A stretch of DNA of 64,000 bases, from assembly GCA_963970005.1 (NCBI GenBank), contig CAXAMN010022695.1, positions 1,822,172 to 1,886,171 of the forward strand, written 5' to 3'. Below are positions 24,592 to 36,748 of the stretch, piece after piece (the first letter of the stretch is position 1; each line of letters opens with the position of its first letter). Origin of the DNA: Durusdinium trenchii. Its lineage: Eukaryota; Sar; Dinophyceae; Suessiales; Symbiodiniaceae. The notes beneath the pieces are model-generated. The model was not told where the DNA came from, searched no databases, and saw only the letters and a program-made list of their open reading frames with translations. Position numbers and translations under genes: made by a program.

Positions 24592-27500
24592 CTGGGTGGT
24601 CAGCAAAGGCGTTCGCATCCGCATCTGGTTGGTTCACCAGATGTATCTTCCAGGTATAGATGCGGATATGGGATTGGTATGTATAGCTGGTTTACATCCG
24701 GAACAAATACATCCATACTGTATTGGTATGGAAACATACCTCCTAAACCATTTGATATGGAAACATCCGGTTGATTGCTTCACGATTCCGCTGTGGTTTC
24801 ACCATACGATTTGCTTCGATCGAAGAAATGTGACACGGTTTGTGTTGAGATTCATCCGGGTGTAGGATCACTCGTTGTTGGATGACCTTGACAGCCTCCA
24901 TTTGACCTGGAAACAGTCCGTGACCCTTTCCTTGATGATACGCCAAATGCTGGAAATGCAACTTGTCTGCATTGCACTACCAGCATCATTGAACCCTTTC
25001 CTGCAAAATACTTGGCAATGTCGAATGTCTGCTCTGTTGGATCCCACTTTTTTCTCACAAACAACTTTCAGGGATTTCGCAGTTTGGAAATTGTGAATGT
25101 TAGCAAATCTCCCTTTGCCAAGTGTGATCTTTTTGTGCCTTTCCAGCATAGCTTCGCATGGTGGCTTTCGAAGACTGTCACAGCCAATTTGCTGATAGCT
25201 GTAAAGCACAACAAGCTGTGCTGAATCATGCAAGAAATGTGAGATGCCAGTACAGGAGACACCACAACACAGACCACTAGCTTCGTCTTCACGTCACGCC
25301 CATTGACGCGGGGTCGGTGGGCGTGGAACTGCTCAGGCCGTCAGGACCGGGAGACCGCGCTTTCGGCCATCAGAGACGAAGAATAGACTGAGACGCAGCC
25401 CAGTCAGACTGGATGCCCATCAATAGATCGACTGAGACGCAGCTTTCGCCACAGCCCAAGCAGACTGGCAGCCAGACATGAGCTAGACATGAACTGTCCG
25501 TTTTCATCAGCTTGCTCTGTCTGCAGACCGCCTGTGCAATCGCCCTCTCGGTTTGATTGAGACAAGGTGGGTTAAAATCTCTAAAAGTAGCGACAAGTTT
25601 CATCAGATGTTATTAAAACCAATGAGCAGCATAGCTTTCGGGTTTCGTGCCCGACACGGAATCTGGGCCTTGTCATGCGAAACTGAGGTGGGTGCCACAC
25701 CAGCGTTGAAGCCACTGAAGTGAATTGATGTTTGAGCGGAGTTTTGGCAAAGACCATGAAGAGTGGCGCAGCCAGGTAAGTTGTGTTTGGTGTTTGGTGC
25801 TACCAGTCAACTCAAGCTGGAAGTGAGTTCACGGCATGATATAATGACTGCATTCTGATTGAATCACCTGGAAAGAAGCACAACCATTCAAGCACTGGAG
25901 CTTCATGAGCATTGTGTGACGCACACAGCGCTCATGGGTTTTGCTTACAGAAGTCGACCAATTTGGGGAGCTCACAAGCCTACACAGGCGGATGTTACAA
26001 ATGACCTCCGGCGGCGTGGCTCAGTCCCATTGCCGCGTGAGCAGTCAGAGCAGTGAACCATCTGTTGTGCAAAAATGTGGTGCTGTCGCTTCTATCATGG
26101 GATCCCCACCCAAACAAAGCATTCAAAAACACCACTTTGTAGTACAGTAGAAGAGTGTCTTAGATTGATCACAAGAGACACCATCACGGATGTGTCTTTC
26201 CTCTTTCTTGGCGACAGTCCCGTGGCACCCCCCCCCGAAACCCCCGAACTCCTGGCCACCCCCGTGTTCACGACTTCCGAAGTCCAGTCCGAGAGGCAAA
26301 GAGGAACATGAACACCTGCAAGAGGAGCAGCAATCCTCAGCGCGGCCGTGTCTTTTTTTCCGAACAACGACCTCCCTCTGTTGGTCGTAGAGATCAACGG
26401 GGGGGGATCGGTCAACCGAACAATGGGCCTCCCTCGTGTTCGTGGACTCGCACCAAGTCCCTTGGTTCGGTCAAGGATTTTCACCACGACCGACGACCGA
26501 CGGAACAGACGGGAAGGGGCCGCCCTCTTCACAAGCCCTCTGCAAGACCTCCCCTTTTGACCAACTGGGCGGTTAGCTGGTCAAAACAGTCCAGTCCATA
26601 GAGCATCGTATCGATGACAAAATCACCTTCTTTTTGATCCAAATCACACACATGTCGACGATCTAAACCCCAAATTCCGAACCCAACCGGCATCGGTTCA
26701 CCGAACGACCTCACCAAGGCTCCGGAGTCCCACACAGGCGCCTCTGCTTGCGACAGGCGCGGCAGCTTCCGTTTCGTGCCGATGCCTCGGGGGCCGAAAC
26801 GCCAGCCAACGCGAACGCGAACGCGACGCGAAGAGGTTTCTCACCAGGACAGGGGCGGTGTTGGCCCATCGACATGAGCGAATGTCAGCGGCTCAGGTTG
26901 TTGCGAATCGACTGCTCTACAGGATTCGTGCACATGGATGGCACAAACAGCATGTGCTGTCAGGCACATAATTCGAACGATGAAAGCATGCATCGTCGCC
27001 CCAAGCACCGTTGCTGCATTGGCCAAGGCGCAGTATTCCTGTGCCACCCAAAGGGAATGATAGCCTGCAGGGCTTGCCATGCAAAGCTGGCAGGGCTTGC
27101 CGTGCTTCCGCAAGCATTTCACGGGAATGTGTCTTTCGGCACATCTGGGCCCTTTTAAAAGGAACCGCCTTTCATAGGAGTGAGGCAAATGTTCCAAAAT
27201 CCACCGGCTATTGATTGCAGTTGGTGCTCATTCGCTAGATGAAATAAGTATCAAGTGAAGAGGACGGTACTCACTCATCGGAGGCTGTGGTGACTCTAGT
27301 CAGCCTCACCTCAAGACCAGCCTCAAATCACAGTGAGAAAGACATTTTTTTGGTTGGAGCAGCACTCAAAAGGTTCGACTACCTCGTTGTTGGATTGAAA
27401 AAGCAGGGTCTCGGCCAGTGCACACAAAGTCCAGTGTTTGAACTCCCAAAAAGTGGGAGTTGTCCGCCTGATCCCCTCTCGTCAACTCCCGCTGTGACCT

Positions 27501-30500
27501 GAAGACTCGAACCACCTCCGCATCGCGCTGTGCAAACCCCGCGCGGTCGCATGTCCATGGGCCGCCTGGTTCACAGGCGAAGCCCGGCACCCGCCACAAC
27601 TGCGAGCGGCCGGGAGGTCGCGGGCGCCGCCGACGCGGCCGGAAGCTTCGGGAAATCCGCGCGGAAGCGGAGTGTGCTTGTTCTTTTTTCTTGTATGGTT
27701 CTTCAGGGGATTCCGAAGCGGTCCAAAAGCAAGGGTGATCAGTATTGCTTCCGTTTTGGGGGACTGGGGTCTCATGTGAAAAGCCCTTGACCGGCCATCC
27801 GGCAAGAGTAGTATCTGAAAACATGGAGTAGATGCTCGGTTCTTGATACGTATGCGAGGGATGGTCAAAGTTGACGGCAAAATGACCCAATACCACGACG
27901 AGAACATGAGAACAATCCATGCGGCCCAAAGTGAGAACGCTGTGGCAGTTGCTTGGAAGGAGGGTGAAGAAATGGGGATTTTAGCAAAGTGAGAATGGTA
28001 TGAATTGGTGTGTGGAGAACAAACTAGGACAAGGCCTGGGTTGTATTTACAAAAGAGATTCGACGGTGACGGCTCAGAGCTTTTTTTGAAAGGAGATCTC
28101 GGTGAAGTTTCAATGTGAATACTGGGCTGTGTCACCTGACAACATGTACATCGGTACATCACAATCTGCCAGTGTCTCCCAGTGTCTTAATCGGATTGGC
28201 ATGCAACCTTCCATGTCATGGCGGATAATGTTGGGTATATCCCCTTCCTAGGCCCCAGGTGGAGGATGGCTGCTTTGCAACATCTCCCAAGACAAAATGG
28301 ATTCCTAGGGCAAAAGAGCATCTTCAACCAGAACCGGCTGGTCTTTCTTCTCTTTTCCCCAGACCCGGCTGAGCCGGGGAAACCTGGGACACACCGAGCC
28401 AGCTGTGGCGATATTCGTTCCTCCATACCAAACAAACCCAGGCGAGGCAGTCGGGGTTCACGCAGAGCGAGGGTGAAGAACGTGCGCGCAGGGCGAACGC
28501 AAGTCGGTTGGAACTGGTTGAGGATGAAGAGACTCATGTAGAACCTGGAAAATAGATGTAAAACCTGGGCTTAGAACATTCTCTGCCATACATCCTCTAC
28601 TGGCCGTGAAGAAAAAGAACGGCAAATTCCTTAGATCCAAGACCCTCCCAATGTTTCTCTGGGCCCTGGCACCTTAGCTTCCTGTTCCTTGATGACACCG
28701 CCCGCTTGAACGGCTTGATACACCTCAGAAAACAAGTCGTTTTAAGTCAGCAAGAGGTTTCGGCTCCAAGGAATCTGCCGGGTCAGGAGTGGACCAAACA
28801 TTCAAAAAAAAAGGACTGGACACCCCAGCTGTCCCGTCTCGGATAAGTCTCGGTGAGGCCGGTCCTTCCCAGCTGTCCTTCCACGAAGCAAGGCGACTTG
28901 GATTGAGGCGAATCAACATGGCGGAATCTTCAGAGGTTCAAAAAGAATCCACAGACCAGCAAAATCAAATGGTGTGCATGGTGCCATGTGGCAGCCATCC
29001 GATCCAAAGAAGACACTGCATTCTGGGCGGATGAAAGTCCCGTTGGAAGAAAGATTTGTTCATAGCCAATGGCAAATTGGTGCATCCATATCATCCATTC
29101 AGATGCACCAGCATTTGTGTTTAGACATCACCCAATCCCATCGGTGATAGCATCGGTTCGCCCCAGCAAGCCGGCGAGCTGTCTGAAAAGTGGAATCCAG
29201 CAGGCCGGTTGGTGCGCAGGCCAACCACCTGTTCATACTTCGGGGTTTCTTGGGTTAATTTTGAAAGAAGCTGCACAGACTCATGTCACTTGGTATCCCC
29301 GCGCGGCACTTGACATTGCCAGCCTCCTCAAGAGGACATGGTTGGCCACAAAGAAAGTGGATGATCGGTCCTCCAAGCCTCCAAGTCTTTTTTAAACCGT
29401 TCTCCCTTGCACCGACTGATCTGTTTCTTGTCTTTTCAGCCAGTTCTTCCCAAATTCTACATGGCAAATCCACCTTCGATGTCCATGTTGTGCTAAGTTA
29501 CTAAGCCGCTGGATGCTTCCAGATCGGACTTTGATAGGGCTGGACGTGCATGACCTCTCACAAAATGAGGATACCAGTTGCGACTATCGCCCAGGAAGGA
29601 AAGAAGAGTTGACACAGCCTGAAATGGAGAATATACAATCAAATGGTTTCCGTCCACCATTTCGAACAAAATTAAAAATCACCAAAACGGAACATATGCG
29701 GAGATACTAGTTTCACCCGTATATGATCAATTTGTGAACTGCTGCTGCTGCTCAGGGTTTAGTGAAACTGAAAGGTGCTAGGGCGTTTCATCTGGGCATG
29801 CCATAAGTCATTAGCTGTGCCAGCTAAGCTGGGGACCATGTTATTGACATGTTTCAACGGAGTCAACCGAACATACACCTGGTTGAATATGTTTGATTAG
29901 TTGATGATGCAAAAAGTGCTTGAAATGCCATGAAATGGTCACCGCATTATTCCTTCGCCTGGTTCAAATCAATTGCCTTTCGGAGAACTTTGCGATGATA
30001 GATCCTTTACACCATTAGCTGCATTCTCCAATCAAGATGTTTTGGAGGCCGTCTTTGGGTTCAGGTAGGGATGTGTTTGTCGATGTCTTTTCGTAAATTG
30101 AGCAGTTCCCACACATGTCCAATGAGTGCTTCATGGGTCAAATGCCTTCCGCGGGCGAAGCGAACCAAGGAACAGACATGCGGCTGTCCCTCCTGTCACC
30201 AGAAAACCAACCCGCCCAAAAACACCCATGTTTGGATGCAACCTACGTGGCTTGAGGTCTGTTTCAACCTCTGAAGAAAGTCCGGTGACGGGGCAGATCC
30301 TCCTCAGAGCTGCTCCCCAAGTCGTCACCTCACAGCCCGCTCCAGTCGTCGGAACGAGGTCGGAGGTCTACCCAGTCTACCCAAACGGTTTTGATCTTGG
30401 GAGTCATTGGACAAAGAGGCTTGCATCATGAAAAATGTTTGACACTAGTAATCATTTGACCCGTTTGCTCTGTTTGTTCACCAAAAACAAAAGATCCAAC

Positions 30501-30609
30501 GACCAGGTCAACCCTTTGGTTTCCGAGTTCGGATCCATCAGGGTCACGACCGGGTCCAGCTCGGTCTCCGACCAGGCGGCCAAAACAAGAACCGGTGTTT
30601 CCCCCTAAG

Positions 30610-30682
30610 GCACCTGTTACTACTAGNNNNNNNNNNTGTTACTACTAGCGTGGCACCTGTTACTACTAGCTTCTTGTTACTA
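30610..30682. repeat. GTTACTACTAG short repeat spanning an assembly gap
   Basis: CACCTGTTACTACTAG occurs on both sides of N run 30627-30636, so the join rests on repeat sequence. Confidence 0.75.
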
Positions 30683-31842
30683 CAACGAACGGTGTTTCCG
30701 CGCATCGGACCAGACCCCACGGTGTTTCTTGGGAGAACAGGACCGAGTCGTGGGGCCCCATGGCCCCATGGCCCAGGCTTAGTAAGACAGAGCACAAGGC
30801 CCTCTGAAATCAGACCTCAGCAGTAAGCGAACCAAAGAACCGAAATAGCACCTGTTCACAAATGAAACATCACACCGCCGTGGTCACCGGCCGAACTCGA
30901 GATGGTTGCGGTGTCATGTAGACTCTTCATTCATGAAACCCCCATTTGGGATGTCAAAACCAGCATTGTTTAGGGTGAGTTGAAATATAACCACGAATCT
31001 ACAATAATGAAATCATTTCTGAAGACCCAAACTCGTCTCAAAAAGGACGAATCTTCCCCGATCTCCGAAGTACCCCGAACTCTGGTCCCCGGCTGGCCGC
31101 GCATTCACAGACCTGGCGTTTCGCTGGCTGCATTTCACTGGGGCTGGAGGAGAGGGAAGGTGTTTCAGCTACTGGTGCTTCAGAAAACCAAAGATTTATT
31201 TGGTGGGTCAAGAGTCTGTAGCCTTCCAATCTATGATTGGTAGGAGAGAAATCACGAAAACTTGTGGAAGGCTCCTATGTCGATTGAACCCATCTCAGGT
31301 TTCAATGCATCGAGGAATTAGCACAAGTGGCCAAAACACTGATGGATCATTGAATACGCTTGAGGCAGAACCACTGATGCCTGATGCTTCTCCATCTTCA
31401 CCCCCACGTTTCAGATCGTTTCAGCTGCCTCTGGCAGGATGGCACAGTCGTCGCCTGTGGTGCAAAGACGAAGCCGCTTGGTTGTGGTTGATGCGTTGGA
31501 TGGTGTGTTTGAGTGGGACAACTGAATTCACGGGGAACAGATATTCATTAGGCACACACAAGTTTCTCTATCAGCATATGGTACTATAGGGACAAACATG
31601 GATTGGTGCCCGTGCTTGCTTCGCTTCCCACCAGTGAAACTCAAATGATTTTATGCCTGCCAAAAGAACTTGTGACTGTTCTCCAACCTTTGGTCCACGC
31701 ACTAGTTTGAGACAGACTTCTATCAAGTGAATCCTATGTCAGTTGGGGCAGGCTGATCAATCTCTTTTTCTTCAGCCGGAAACGAAGAGACCCCGTGAGT
31801 TTTCTTTGTTTTGCGGGTCTCTTAAACCATCGTATGAGCAGC

Positions 31843-31887
31843 CCTTCGTGTTTCGGCCCCTTTTCCAAATTTGAACAGATTAGTCAC
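31843..31887 (-). CDS. Exon-like segment, unrecognised
   Basis: A 45-base open segment (VTNLFKFGKGAETRR) on the minus strand is bounded by a CTTCAG acceptor with a pyrimidine-leaning tract and a G-GC donor. Its length keeps the frame. It resembles the micro-exons of the nearby genes in size and splice signals, but no partner exon or family was identified. Confidence 0.25.
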
Positions 31888-32564
31888 CTGAAGGATTCCA
31901 GCATCATTTCCAGGAAGAATTGATGTAGTATTACTGTATAGCAAGCAGAATGTGAAAAGCTGGATACCACATGCCATACTTGAGTTGGTCAACCCATACG
32001 TTTCAAAAATCAACCATCCATGGGCACGACCGAGCTGAGAGCCAGACTGGTTGCCACGACCCTGGCAACAGAGTTCTCTTCTTGGAGCGATATTTGTTCA
32101 TCAACCCACCAATGTTCCAGCGTGACATGGAAAGATTCGCGCCATCCAACGAAAACTCTTCAAAATGTGTTGGTTCTGCTGCTCTGTCGCGATCTCTTAC
32201 AAATCGATCTGGAGCAGAGCGTTTCTCTGCAGTAAATCTCAGATCAACCCTTTGAGGTTGATGGAAAAGGAGGGGCTCAAGCTTGGCGCGGGGCCAAATG
32301 GGTAGCCAACCCATAGATGACTAGCCGTGTCTGTTCTTTAAGTGTCTCAGTCCTAACTCCAGGGACCCAAGGCGAACCCAACGATTGCAGTTGTCCTCAC
32401 CAGAATGCCTCGTGCTTTTTCGTCAAAGCATCCGCAACCATCGGGTTGTCTCCCGGATCCCGATCGAAGCAAACCGCCCAACAATCCAAGGGAGAGTCAA
32501 AGAAAGTCCGTGGAAAATTCCGGGATCAATTCATCCAAACCTGTGCCAAATCTAGCTTCTTGTT

Positions 32565-32645
32565 CCTAGTAGTAAGGCCAGGAGCCCCTAGTAGCATCCT
32601 TGCTCCCAGTAGCGATGCCGGATGCCCTTTGCTCCTAGTAGCGAA
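32565..32645. repeat. CCTAGTAG minisatellite, second locus
   Basis: TTGTTCCTAGTAGTAAGGCC, AGGAGCCCCTAGTAGC and TGCTCCTAGTAGCGA, near-identical over about 40 bases to the copy at 1130-1175. Confidence 0.8.
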
Positions 32646-33022
32646 CATTGCTCCTATCCTTCATAATCTGTTGAATAAGTCCCGAAAGATCCTGCTCCTC
32701 TCGTTTCCTTTGAACTTCGCCTGAGACCAAACTTCGCTGCCCAGAAGCCCAGCAACAAGAGGGCAAAGGAGGCGATCTGAGCGCCGGTATGTCGTGTGAA
32801 GGCACCAGTCTATGGGCGTTCGGTGCGTTTACAGCCAGTATTTTCCAAAGCTGTGTGGACAGGTTGCTTGCTGGGTGCTTCCCAGGCGAATTTCTTAACC
32901 AAAAAGGCAGTACAGTAACCAGCCAGAGCCAAGGGGGTGGGAAATCAGGAAGAAAGACCCTCTGTTGCAGCTCCGTCTCGCTAAACCGAAATCAAAGCAA
33001 GATCTGTGCCTGCGCACGTGCG

Positions 33023-33080
33023 TGTGTATATATATATACATACATATATTATAGCATGTCTATATATATATATATACACA
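33023..33080. repeat. TA dinucleotide microsatellite
   Basis: TATATATA runs interrupted by CATACATA and AGCATG. Confidence 0.9.
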
Positions 33081-33477
33081 TAACATATGGGTCAATATGG
33101 GTCATATGAATTGAACAAAGAGGCAAGCTGTCAAATCATGTGTGGAAAAAGCCTCTTTGGGACGCAGGACTGGTAAACGAAACGATGAAACTTTTTGTAC
33201 CATCGAGGAAAAAAGGACATCCAATATGCATCCGTATGTGCACATCTCTTGGATTGAAGTGATCTGACTCAACATATAGAGAAAGCACGGGTGATCACTA
33301 GCCGCCACCAGCCCTTTTGCAAGCAAAGGAGGTCACTTTCACATGCCCTTTGCCGACAGCCTTCACCAGCTGATATCCCTCGGGGCTCTGGCTGCACAAA
33401 TGATCATATTTGGCAAGAAGTAGTATTGAGCAACCTCAGTTGAACGAGCCAAAAGCGATGTAGATGTGCCCCGAGAC

Positions 33478-33517
33478 CTCGCTCCCGACACTCCCGCTCC
33501 AAAAACGGACCATTGAC
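33478..33517 (-). CDS. Exon-like segment, unrecognised
   Basis: A minus-strand segment reads VNGPFLERECRER between a CTTCAG-G acceptor and a G-GT donor. Size and splice signals match the solved micro-exon genes. It lies inside the interval that would be a GH5 intron, so if real it belongs to another gene. No family was recognised. Confidence 0.22.
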
Positions 33518-34357
33518 CTGAAGAGGTCAAAGTCTTCGATGTGAAAAAAATCCGGACGGTTCAACTGAGCAGTTGAAACCGGTTCAACTGAGGCACCCTG
33601 AAAAACATGAGCCAATTCATGATCACAAGAAAACAGGAGCATCCAAGCTAACCTAGTGGTGATCCAGTGATCCACATTCTTGTGATGCTGGAGACTCCAC
33701 AAATCCAGTCTGAGAAATCTTTAGATCACACTAGTTTTTTTGGATGAAAAGGCATCGATGGTGCTGAGATGGCGAAGTCACCTCATACAATCAATTGCAA
33801 TATCTTCACTTCTCTGCTTCCCACATGCTGGCCACCAAGCCACATACGAGCAGTATTGCAAATAGAAGTGATATCCAAAAGCACAGACACCTGCACACAG
33901 GTGGTGTCCTTTCAGCAATGAATATGTTCGCCAGCATGCAAGGCAGCACTTCTCTTTGGAATAGAAAGCCATTCGAATCTATGCATCAAACCCCTTCTTC
34001 ACGCCCCATTCTGCTAGGCTCGCAAACCGACCCCTGCGCCTGCGACCACCGCAAAGAAAATCGCTGCCCAACCACTGATTAGGGCCAGAAGCCTCGGCAC
34101 CGATTCTCCGATCTGCGGTTTCCTAAAGCGGCGTGCGGCGTGGGGTCTGCTTGGGAGCGAAAAGCCGAAACCATCCGTTGGGTAGGGGAAAAAAGCTCCG
34201 AAATCCGAAGTGAGATTCAAAGAGCCAGACACCATCCGATATGTGAGCAACATGGATCAACATGGCCAGCAGAAGAACGATCCCCTCTTCTCTAGTTGAA
34301 AAGCATGATCACGTTGTTCTTTGTCGGATTCAATTCTCCCCTAGCGGTCATACCACA

Positions 34358-34368
34358 AGTACTACTTG

Positions 34369-34413
<45 letters not shown>

Positions 34414-34562
34414 GTACTACTACTACTACTACTACTTCTACTACTACTACTACTACTACGACTACCGCTACCGCTACCGCTACCGCTACCCCAACCAATA
34501 CCACTACCACCACCACCACCACCACCACCACCACCACACACCACCACCACCACCACCACCAC
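34358..34562. repeat. Trinucleotide microsatellite (ACT, ACC types)
   Basis: ACT runs grade into ACCGCT and CACCAC runs. Homopolymer-like peptides in all frames are artefacts. Confidence 0.95.
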
Positions 34563-36748
34563 CGGGCTGGAGTCTTATACGGACATCTTTCAGGAAGCTT
34601 CGCAGAGTTGTTTAACGAGCTGTTTAACGACATCTATGGCACAAATTCAATGTTCAATGTTGATGGTCAATATGAAGGCCAAACAAAACAGAAAAAGAAA
34701 AAGGTTCTCTCCACTGATGTGCCACCCCCATCATGATTGTCATCATCTTCAAGATAACAACACCCATGTATAGTTGTCATCACTTGCTCCGCTGAACTTC
34801 CCACAGTTCCATCTTCGCCCTCCGCCACCAGACCCGGGCCGCCCCACGTGGACTTTCTCGGCCACGGCCGGCCGATCCTGGCACCGAAACTCGGCCGCTA
34901 AGCGCTTCGGACCAGCCAAGCGCTTCACGGACCGTTGCAAAGAACAACCTGAATGAAGTGACCAAAAGAAATCCAGAAGGCAACTCATGGTGTTTTCATC
35001 CTACTGATCCGGAATAGTGCATGAGGGCGGCTCATTGGAGGGCCCCTGCCTGAGCCACATGTACCTCAGTTTGTCAGCCATCTTCACAGGGATGAGTGAT
35101 GAGGCTCAAGTGCACAAGCGCAACTGTGAAATCCCATTAGCTTACACAATCTCGTGTTTGAGTCACCAAAGCACATACACCCAAATGACACATGTGCTTT
35201 GTTCGCTTGGTCGCCTTGGATCCAGAAAAAACAGAATGCGTCCCACGAAGGGGCCATCGTGCAGCGAACCGGTCAGTCACGTGGTGCGCTTCCCTCAGGA
35301 GGTCGGTCACTCACCGGTCGAAGGGTCGTAGATCTGCCGACTCAGTCATCTGGTAGACGTAGACTAGAAGGGCGCCGGAGTGGCTCTGAAGGAGCCGAGT
35401 GATGCGACAGCAAGCACCTGCGAAAGAGATACAATAATGAACATTGAAAGTACCTGGGAGTGTAAGAGCTCCATGGAACAGCAGGTGCTGGAACAGGAGA
35501 AGGCGAACAGGCTCTGAAAGAAGCGCAGCGTTCGAGGGCTAAGTCGACAGTCGAACAGAAAGACAAGGTCGAGCACATAGGCCACACAATGATGAAAACT
35601 AACTGGAGCAAAAGAGGGTAAGGGTAAGGTGAAACACACACGAATTAGCAAAGCTCAGACATATAGAATTATATGTCTGGTGACTCAGATGGGATCTTAT
35701 AGATCTATAGATGTGATCCTTTTTGAGAAAGCTCTAGTTCTTAAAAACAGCAAGTTACAAGCTCTCCTGTGCAGACTGTGCAGACTCAGTCAAATGACCC
35801 CATCGGTTCTGCCGCTCGGCGCTTGGAGTCTCAGGGAGCCACACGGTCAGACCCTACGCTCTGTGTGTGTCGTGTCGGTCTGCGTGTGCGCGTGTCATAC
35901 GGTCTACTGTGCGATTCAAGATACGTCATTGTCCAATACACCAGGTGTGGTCTAGGGTCCAAGTAGTTTCAACCCCGGGCACGCTTGAGTTGGACGGTCT
36001 GCGCTGACCATGATGTGAAAGCCAAATCAGATCAAATCAGTAATGGTGTGAAAATAGACGGAATAACATCATGCCAAGTTGATGCTAAGAACGACACAAT
36101 GATGTGAAGTTGAAGATGCGATGTTGAAGTGGATGCACTGGAAAAAAAAGAACTGAAATACGCAAAAACCGTATAGCCGTTACTCTTAGTGTGAGCAAAA
36201 ACACGTATGATGGCCGGAAGATCGGAGTTTGATTTGCTTTAGGCTAAGGAAAGGCCATTTTTCAGGGCATAAAACTGCCAACTTGAAAACACGTGCTGAG
36301 CTCGAAGCTTTTCCTCCCCTTGAGGGTCTATGCAATCAAAAACCCGGGCCTCTCCGGCTTCTGGAAGCTTTTGATCTCAGTCCAACCTCTGCTCCCCGGT
36401 CCCTTCCTTTGACCCCAAAAGAAGAACGGCTCACACCAGTCTGATGCGACGCCAGTCAGATGGGCGCACAGGACGACGAGATCGAGAACCACCAGCACCA
36501 CCAAGACATAGGTCGACATGTTTGCCACCCATCTCCACCTGTGCGGGGCGACCTAGACCGACATGCAACCCATCCAACTCCCGAGATCGACGCACATCCG
36601 GTTTTTCGAGACCGACAAAAGAACCCGTCTGATCGATCTGTGACGTCACAGATGGACAGATGGATCTACATCTTCTTCATTGTCCCATCAACAGTCCATC
36701 TCTGCTTAGATCCCAAAAAAAAAGAAAGAAAGGATACTGACTCATGAC

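Larger units (their letters stand above)
24592..36748. other. Non-coding or unresolved stretch with dispersed repeats
   Basis: Apart from two exon-like segments described separately, I could support no gene here. GC-rich open patches at about 27530-27660 and 34800-34920 might be exons. A minus-strand stretch near 33890-33800 reads as a membrane-helix-like sequence (CLCFWISLLFAILLVCGLVA), again without a recognised family. Assembly gap 30627-30636 lies in a short TTACTACTAG repeat, so order across it is not assured. Confidence 0.35.

Noticed and set aside
29940..29980. Partial tRNA B-box-like word (GGTTCAAATCA)
   Set aside because: No matching A box, no cloverleaf and no anticodon arm could be drawn.
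34292..34773. Frames rich in Thr, Leu, Val or His
   Set aside because: Trinucleotide microsatellite translation.
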